Notes under the pieces: generated by a model
The model's input: the letters and a program-made list of their open reading frames with translations, nothing else
Told to the model about the DNA's origin: nothing
Database searches by the model: none
Shown: positions 38,973 to 43,905 of the stretch, piece by piece
Layout: each line of letters opens with the position of its first letter
Numbering within the stretch: the first letter of the stretch is position 1
Source: Neptuniibacter caesariensis
GTDB lineage: Bacteria > Pseudomonadota > Gammaproteobacteria > Pseudomonadales > Balneatricaceae
Direction: 5' to 3'
NCBI RefSeq assembly: GCF_000153345.1
Contig: NZ_CH724128.1
Location: forward strand, 88,516-132,420
DNA length: 43,905 nucleotides
Translations under genes and position numbers: made by a program

Positions 38973-39000
38973 AAAAGGCAGCCAAAAGGCTGCCTTTTTT
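38973..39000 (+). terminator. Terminator after typA
   Basis: GGCAGCC / GGCTGCC stem with a 4-base loop, followed by six T, 10 bases after the typA stop. Confidence 0.9.
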
Positions 39001-39053
39001 ATTGATAACAGGCATAGCCCTCGCCAAGGCAGCTCTCTATACTAGGGAGAATA

Positions 39054-40037
39054 ATGGATATACACAGCCTGGCTAGCGGAGAAACTATGCGCGCCCCATA
39101 CCCTGAGATCCACCCATATCTGCAATTCCACCTCCCTGTTTCAGAACAGCATAGCTTATATGTAGAAGAGAGCGGGAATGCTCAAGGAATCCCCGTTTTA
39201 TTCATCCATGGCGGACCGGGTGGCGGCTGTGCCCCCTCCCATCGGAGCTTCTTCGATCCAGAGAAATATCGGATTATTCTCTTTGACCAAAGAGGTTGCG
39301 GCAAATCAACACCGCACTCTTCTCTAACAGAAAATACCAGTCAGGATCTGATAGAGGATATAGAAAAAATCCGAACACACCTCGGAATTGACAAGTGGCT
39401 ACTTTTCGGCGGCTCATGGGGTTCAACACTGAGCCTACTCTACGCACAAGCCTATCCTGATAATGTATCAGGCTTGATACTGAGAGGCATCTTCCTCTGC
39501 CGCGATCAGGATATTCAATGGTTCTATCAGCGTGGTGCCAGTGCAATCTTCCCTGATTACTGGAAGGAATATGAGCAGGTAATTCCTGAAACAGAAAGGG
39601 CTGATATGCTGTCGGCATACTATAAGCGCCTGACATCTGATAATGAGATTGCAAGGATGTCTGCTGCTAAAGCCTGGTCCATATGGGAAGGGCGATGTTC
39701 CACCCTTGATCCAAATAACGACATTGTTGACCATTTCGCGGATCCTCACTTTGCCCTGGCGATGGCACGTATAGAAGCCCACTTCTTTATCAATAAAGCA
39801 TTCTTGGAACCTGACCAGATCCTACAAAACTGCGATAAAATTTCACATATTAAAACCACAATAGTGCATGGGCGCTACGACATGGTTTGCCCTGTAGAAC
39901 AGGCACTGGCCCTTTATGAGGCGCTTCCCGAATCAGAACTGCATATTGTCAGAGATGCAGGTCACTCTGCTTTCGAAAAAGGAATCACTGACAATCTTAT
40001 TCGCGCTACAGACAATTTTGCACTTTCCCTGGCATAA
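39054..40037 (+). CDS. pip: Prolyl iminopeptidase
   Basis: Alpha/beta-hydrolase peptidase (S33) that removes N-terminal proline. HGGPGGG (oxyanion hole) is near residue 52, followed by [14 protein letters not shown], the nucleophile elbow GGSWGS near 120, and the acid and His in HGRYDMVCP near 277 and DAGHSAFE near 302. The ATG at 39054 has GGGAGA six bases upstream, so the 327-residue form is preferred, though [11 protein letters not shown] 11 codons in resembles the usual family start. dtd follows after 29 bases. Confidence 0.93.
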   Translation: MDIHSLASGETMRAPYPEIHPYLQFHLPVSEQHSLYVEESGNAQGIPVLFIHGGPGGGCAPSHRSFFDPEKYRIILFDQRGCGKSTPHSSLTENTSQDLIEDIEKIRTHLGIDKWLLFGGSWGSTLSLLYAQAYPDNVSGLILRGIFLCRDQDIQWFYQRGASAIFPDYWKEYEQVIPETERADMLSAYYKRLTSDNEIARMSAAKAWSIWEGRCSTLDPNNDIVDHFADPHFALAMARIEAHFFINKAFLEPDQILQNCDKISHIKTTIVHGRYDMVCPVEQALALYEALPESELHIVRDAGHSAFEKGITDNLIRATDNFALSLA

Positions 40038-40066
40038 TCTGCGCTGACTTTTCAAAGAGGCTGCCA

Positions 40067-40504
40067 ATGAAAGCACTGATACAGCGGGTTTCTTCCGCTA
40101 ACGTTGTAGTTGATTCCGAAACGGTTGGAGAAATTGATCGAGGGATTCTGATCTTACTGGGTGTAGAGAAAGAAGATAACGAACAACGCGCCGATAAATT
40201 ACTGAAGAAAATTCTTGGCTATCGAATTTTCCCCGATCAGGAAGGGAAAATGAATCTGAACGTACAGCAAGTTAATGGCGAGTTACTAATCGTATCTCAA
40301 TTTACCCTTGTAGCGGATACACAAAAAGGCCTGCGCCCAAGCTTTTCATCAGGCGCATCCCCCGAACTGGGTGAACAGTTATACGACTACTTTACAGAGC
40401 AAGCCTTAAAGTCCGGACTAACCATTGCCAATGGCAAGTTCGGAGCAGATATGAAGGTTAGTCTGTGCAACGATGGTCCTGTCACCTTCTGGCTAGAGAG
40501 CTAA
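40067..40504 (+). CDS. dtd: D-aminoacyl-tRNA deacylase
   Basis: Removes D-amino acids (and glycine mischarged on tRNA-Ala) from tRNA. The 145 residues are the standard length. The signature [21 protein letters not shown] is near 77-97, and NDGPVTFWL at the C-terminus carries the Gly-cisPro type motif. It starts [16 protein letters not shown] and is paired with pip, as in other gammaproteobacteria. Confidence 0.96.
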   Translation: MKALIQRVSSANVVVDSETVGEIDRGILILLGVEKEDNEQRADKLLKKILGYRIFPDQEGKMNLNVQQVNGELLIVSQFTLVADTQKGLRPSFSSGASPELGEQLYDYFTEQALKSGLTIANGKFGADMKVSLCNDGPVTFWLES

Positions 40505-40507
40505 AGA

Positions 40508-41179
40508 TTAGAACGCTTGCTGATAGGCACGGATTAGCGCTTTAGCATCCGTGTCCTCAACAATTGCACGCGACATTCTGGATGCCTTATAGTGATCATT
40601 GAACACACTAAAATAGCTTGAAAGAATATCAAAACCTGCCTCATCCCCAGTAAGCTTTAACATCTCAGCAGCAACCTCAGCTGTACATAGCTGACCGTCA
40701 ACGGGAGCCTTGCGAAGCTTATACTGGGATGTCGAAGTGACTTCAGGCTGTATGACAGGCAGATGATCCAGATAGCGACTCAAACGAAACATTCTCCCCG
40801 CTTGCCGCCAGGTTCCATCAAGAACTATAAACACAGGCTCTTTGCCTTCTTTAGGCTCAAACGTAACCATTCGGTCCTTATAGGACCCTCCTTCAGGAAA
40901 AACAATATACGGATCGATGGATGGGGCTGACAAAGCACTAAGCAACTCGGCAGAAGGTTCTGTCCTGGACCATTTAAAACGCTCAGTCCCAGCGATACAG
41001 TCCTCAATCAAACGCCCCGTATTCGTAGGCTTAAATCCTTCATCGTGATGCATTAACAAATAGAAACGCGCCTTAGCCTGATAAGTGAGCTTATAACTAC
41101 AGATACAAACACGTTTTGGCAAAAGGCATCCATCACAACGCTCAACCCGTGATCCACGGGCAACAAATGGTTTACTCAT
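40508..41179 (-). CDS. DTW-domain tRNA-uridine aminocarboxypropyltransferase (TapT-like)
   Basis: A 223-residue member of the DTW family (E. coli TapT/YfiP), which makes acp3U at tRNA position 47. The N-terminal zinc-type cluster CDGCLLPKRVCIC is at about 15-27. The DTW motif appears as LDGTWRQAGRMFRLSRYL near 124, and the C-terminal half has EVAAEML. It is convergent with dtd (3 bases) and downstream of an uncharacterised gene whose stop lies 2 bases before this ATG, so they share an operon. Confidence 0.88.
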   Translation of the reverse strand: MSKPFVARGSRVERCDGCLLPKRVCICSYKLTYQAKARFYLLMHHDEGFKPTNTGRLIEDCIAGTERFKWSRTEPSAELLSALSAPSIDPYIVFPEGGSYKDRMVTFEPKEGKEPVFIVLDGTWRQAGRMFRLSRYLDHLPVIQPEVTSTSQYKLRKAPVDGQLCTAEVAAEMLKLTGDEAGFDILSSYFSVFNDHYKASRMSRAIVEDTDAKALIRAYQQAF

Positions 41180-41181
41180 AA

Positions 41182-41679
41182 TTACTGAAGTGTGGGCGAT
41201 GCAGAATCAGCTTCAAAAAGATTGGCGGTGACTCCCCAATCCAAAGCCAACGCCCCACGATGCAAGAGATGAAGAATCTGATGAAGCTCAGCATAATTAA
41301 CAATGCTTACAGCCGAAGGCTGATCACCACCGGAGAAGAACAGCATGCGATATCGTCCATCCTGATGACTAATATCCAGCCGACTAAGCAATTTATTGCC
41401 TTCTGCCTTAACAATCTCAACCTCTTTTTCTACTTCAAGGTCTTGTTGGGCATTGTCATGATGGAATTGAGCAAGCTGAGCCCTATGCTGTTGCGGTGCT
41501 TCAGCCAATTGTTCTGAGGTCTTCTCAAGGAGCCCCTGGGAAGCAGCTAATAAGCGAAGTACCAATTTTCGTGTTAACCAAAAATCTACTCGCTGCTGGC
41601 CATTACTTAAATTACCAACCAAGAGTATCCGATCCTCAAGATGATCGTAGTTAAAAGTAAAAGCACCAATATTTAACAT
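41182..41679 (-). CDS. Uncharacterised protein, 165 aa
   Basis: Family not recognised. From the ATG at 41679 (MLNIGAFTFNYDHLEDRILLVGNL) it is soluble, with no signal or membrane segment. The N-terminal third reads as beta strands (AFTFNYDHLEDRILLVG, VDFWLTRKLVLRLLAAS). The middle is a Gln/Glu/His-rich helix (QQHRAQLAQFHHDNAQQDLEVEKEVEIV). The C-terminal third is again mixed, around YRMLFFSGGDQPSAVSIVNYAELHQILHLLHRGA. Tight coupling to the DTW gene (2 bases) suggests a shared transcript, but gives no function by itself. Confidence 0.65.
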   Translation of the reverse strand: MLNIGAFTFNYDHLEDRILLVGNLSNGQQRVDFWLTRKLVLRLLAASQGLLEKTSEQLAEAPQQHRAQLAQFHHDNAQQDLEVEKEVEIVKAEGNKLLSRLDISHQDGRYRMLFFSGGDQPSAVSIVNYAELHQILHLLHRGALALDWGVTANLFEADSASPTLQ

Positions 41680-41840
41680 CGACAGCACTCAAGCCTAAAA
41701 CAAAAAATTGTAGCCTAATAATGAAAGGAAAATTGATATCAAGCAATTAGTCTAAGCTAAGCTATTGAATAGAATTACAAATTGCCAGCTATTATTGAAT
41801 AAAGTAACTTGTATATTAACAGCTATTTGGAATTGACTGT

Positions 41841-42683
41841 ATGCCTCCTGTATCAGAACAATCAACAAGTTATGTCATACCAGCACGCCCTGAGGTACTG
41901 ATAAGCATTACCGAAGCACTCCGGCTACAGGATCCGGACATCAAGGGGATCTGCAATCTAATCAAACAAGATGTTGCCCTATATAGCTCGGTCATCGCTA
42001 CCGTTAATTCTGCTTACTTTGGAATCAGGGCAGAAGTAACTTCTGTGGAGCGCGCTGTATCACTGCTGGGTATCAAACGTGTTTTTAACATCGTTCAATT
42101 AGCCGCACTAAAGAATAGCCTATCCGCTGTAGGGCCGATGGAGCGTTTCTGGGATACCGCAACGGAAGTTGCACGCATTACTGCCGCTCTCGCCAACCAG
42201 TTTACTAACCTTGATCCTGACGAGACATACACACTGGGCATGCTCCATGACAGTGGTATTCCACTCCTCATGCAAGCAAAGCCTGAATTCAAGGATAAAT
42301 TGCGGGAGCTGAACGGCGCCAGCTTGATAGAGATACATGAAAAAGAGTTAGCCCTCTATGGTGTCAGCCATTTTCAGCTCAGTGCTGAACTTGCAAGAAA
42401 GTGGCACATTGGCGAATCAACTGCTGAAGCAATCAGTCGCCAACCTTCCTATGAAGCAACCTTTTCTGAACCTGCCGATGAAAAAGAAGAGATGCGATTA
42501 AAACTCTGCATGCTTCTGCTCGCCCGCGATATTAGCGATGCCTACCGTCATTTCTGGCGCATACCTGATCCTAAAGAAGACCTGATTAGAATCATGCCTG
42601 TACTTAACTTTCTAGGCATCAGCGACTTTGATTATGCTGACCTTAAAGAAGATATCGTTAATACACTCAGCTTGCAGCAGTAA
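41841..42683 (+). CDS. HDOD-domain signalling protein
   Basis: A 280-residue protein that is essentially one HDOD domain. HDOD is a relative of HD-type phosphohydrolases that lacks the metal ligands and serves in signalling. The N-terminal core (IKQDVALYSSVIATVNSAYFGIRAEVTSVERAVSLLGIKRV, near 41-81) and the HD-like stretch YTLGMLHDSGIPLLMQAKP near 132 define it. The C-terminal helices complete the domain. No GGDEF, EAL or receiver domain is attached. It stands alone, divergent from the uncharacterised gene, and is followed within 5 bases by a decamer tandem repeat. Confidence 0.88.
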   Translation: MPPVSEQSTSYVIPARPEVLISITEALRLQDPDIKGICNLIKQDVALYSSVIATVNSAYFGIRAEVTSVERAVSLLGIKRVFNIVQLAALKNSLSAVGPMERFWDTATEVARITAALANQFTNLDPDETYTLGMLHDSGIPLLMQAKPEFKDKLRELNGASLIEIHEKELALYGVSHFQLSAELARKWHIGESTAEAISRQPSYEATFSEPADEKEEMRLKLCMLLLARDISDAYRHFWRIPDPKEDLIRIMPVLNFLGISDFDYADLKEDIVNTLSLQQ

Positions 42684-42687
42684 GAGC

Positions 42688-42749
42688 GGATAAAGGCGGA
42701 TAAAGGCGGATAAAGGCGGATAAAGGCGGATAAAGGCGGATAAAGGCGG
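42688..42749 (+). repeat. Tandem decamer repeat GGATAAAGGC
   Basis: Six exact copies of GGATAAAGGC, then a partial GG, directly after the HDOD stop (TAA at 42681-42683). No degenerate units: all are identical, which is typical of a young or slippage-prone tandem array. Confidence 0.9.
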
Positions 42750-43016
42750 GATCAGCGTAACGCCTTATGCTGAACCTGGCAGCTCTTAGCTAATATTCGC
42801 AGCTTTTAGCTGATCCTGTCTGCTTTCCAGATTAAATGCTCTAGGGGCCCATTGGGGTATGAGCGATGACCTACAATAAGTTGAAAGCTACGCTTCCACT
42901 CGCTACGCGACGCCTTCGGCGCTTCAACCTGGCACCTTCGGTGCATCGGTTGTTTGTATGCCCCTTGGGTACACATGGAGCCTTTGTAGTAACAATAAAT
43001 CATCGCTTCAATAACG
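42750..43016. other. Non-coding degenerate spacer with short repeats and hairpins
   Basis: No credible gene. It contains a spaced direct repeat, GCAGCTCTTAGCTAAT (42779) and GCAGCTTTTAGCTGAT (42799), twenty bases apart. It also has two small hairpins of the form CGCC-TTC-GGCG and CACC-TTC-GGTG (about 42911-42945). Short open frames here have no ribosome sites and low-complexity translations. A 12-base stretch GCGATGACCTAC (about 42863) equals part of the 5S gene's 3' end. Confidence 0.55.
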
Positions 43017-43049
43017 AAAAAACCCCTACCGCGTCAGCGATAGGGGTTT
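43017..43049 (-). terminator. rRNA operon terminator
   Basis: AACCCCTA / TAGGGGTT stem with inner CGC pairs; on the minus strand it is followed by a run of six T. It lies 15 bases beyond the 5S gene. Confidence 0.88.
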
Positions 43050-43063
43050 CTCGTAATTAAATG

Positions 43064-43179
43064 CTTGGCGATGACCTACTCTCACATGGGGAAGCCCCAC
43101 ACTACCATCGGCGATGCTGCGTTTCACGTCTGAGTTCGGTATGGGATCAGGTGGTTCCACAACTCTATGGTCGCCAAGC
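43064..43179 (-). rRNA. rrf: 5S ribosomal RNA
   Basis: On minus it reads TTGGCGACCATAGAG at the start, has the conserved CCATACCGAACTCAG loop in the middle, and ends GTAGGTCATCGCCAAG, with the two ends complementary (helix I). About 116 nt. Last gene of an rRNA operon on the minus strand, about 150 bases after the 23S gene with no tRNA in between. Confidence 0.96.
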
Positions 43180-43327
43180 AAAACTGTTACAACTCGGATC
43201 TGATTCTTCTTATCTTTGATTTAGAGCTCTATGACTGTAGCTTTTCGTACTGCGCTAATTCGTTACTCTCTATCGTTCTTACTAACTAAACCACAAATTA
43301 TCTTCCAAACACCTTTGGCGTTATATG

Positions 43328-43905
<578 letters not shown>

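Noticed and set aside
42688-42749. Origin-type iterons (DnaA or plasmid)
   Set aside because: The decamer does not contain a DnaA box (TTATCCACA) and there is no initiator gene nearby.
42806-43060. Short ORFs in the spacer before the 5S gene
   Set aside because: No ribosome sites; they consist of small hairpins and run into the rRNA terminator.
43180-43327. tRNA in the 5S-23S spacer
   Set aside because: No cloverleaf or TTCGAATC-type arm was found.

Overview
The window looks like a chromosomal segment of a marine-type gammaproteobacterium, most like the Oceanospirillales/Pseudomonadales branch. This is inferred from gene order and protein resemblance, not from a database search. Supporting marks are SecB, SlmA, GlnA-NtrB-NtrC, the GpmI-EnvC-CtpA-YibQ block facing YibN-GrxC-SecB, CoaBC-AlgC-ArgB-SlmA, and a moderate G+C content. 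Almost every gene is a housekeeping gene. No prophage, insertion sequence, CRISPR array or defence cluster was seen.

Layout. 1-8.3 kb: aceK and pfkA (divergent), a YcbL-like metallo-hydrolase, a CHAD protein, a DUF5062-like protein, a MarR-type regulator and a membrane PAS-GGDEF-EAL protein. Between the DUF5062-like and MarR genes lies a c-di-GMP-I (GEMM) riboswitch on the minus strand, antisense to the gene beside it. 8.5-11.7 kb: a small membrane protein, then thiC and thiD behind a TPP riboswitch. 11.8-12.5 kb: three tandem, independently promoted small RNAs of about 136-140 nt. They are packed with GGA motifs, including GGA in the terminator loops, and look like a triplicated CsrA/RsmA-titrating RNA. 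12.5-19.1 kb: glycosyltransferase, PAP2 phosphatase, alpha/beta hydrolase, mutM, a CPA2 antiporter, rpmG/rpmB and radC. 19.3-24.3 kb: coaBC, algC, argB, slmA and a TauE/SafE permease. 24.3-30.6 kb: yibQ, ctpA, envC and gpmI on minus, then yibN, grxC and secB on plus. 30.7-32.5 kb: an M14-type peptidase, an orphan 110-aa protein and trmL. 32.5-36.9 kb: ntrC, ntrB and glnA, with NtrC-like sites before ntrB and a sigma-54 promoter plus NtrC-like sites before glnA. 37.1-42.7 kb: typA, a prolyl iminopeptidase, dtd, a DTW protein, an uncharacterised protein and an HDOD protein. 42.7-43.9 kb: a decamer tandem repeat, degenerate intergenic DNA, then the 5S gene and the 3' part of a 23S gene on minus.

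How they fit together. The notable content is regulatory RNA and signalling: a c-di-GMP sensor, a c-di-GMP synthase/phosphodiesterase with an FNR/Anr-type box placed for class II activation, a TPP switch, and the tandem GGA-rich sRNAs. The most novel candidates are the three tandem Csr-type sRNAs, which share an identical upstream box at identical spacing, and the apparently orphan or antisense c-di-GMP riboswitch.
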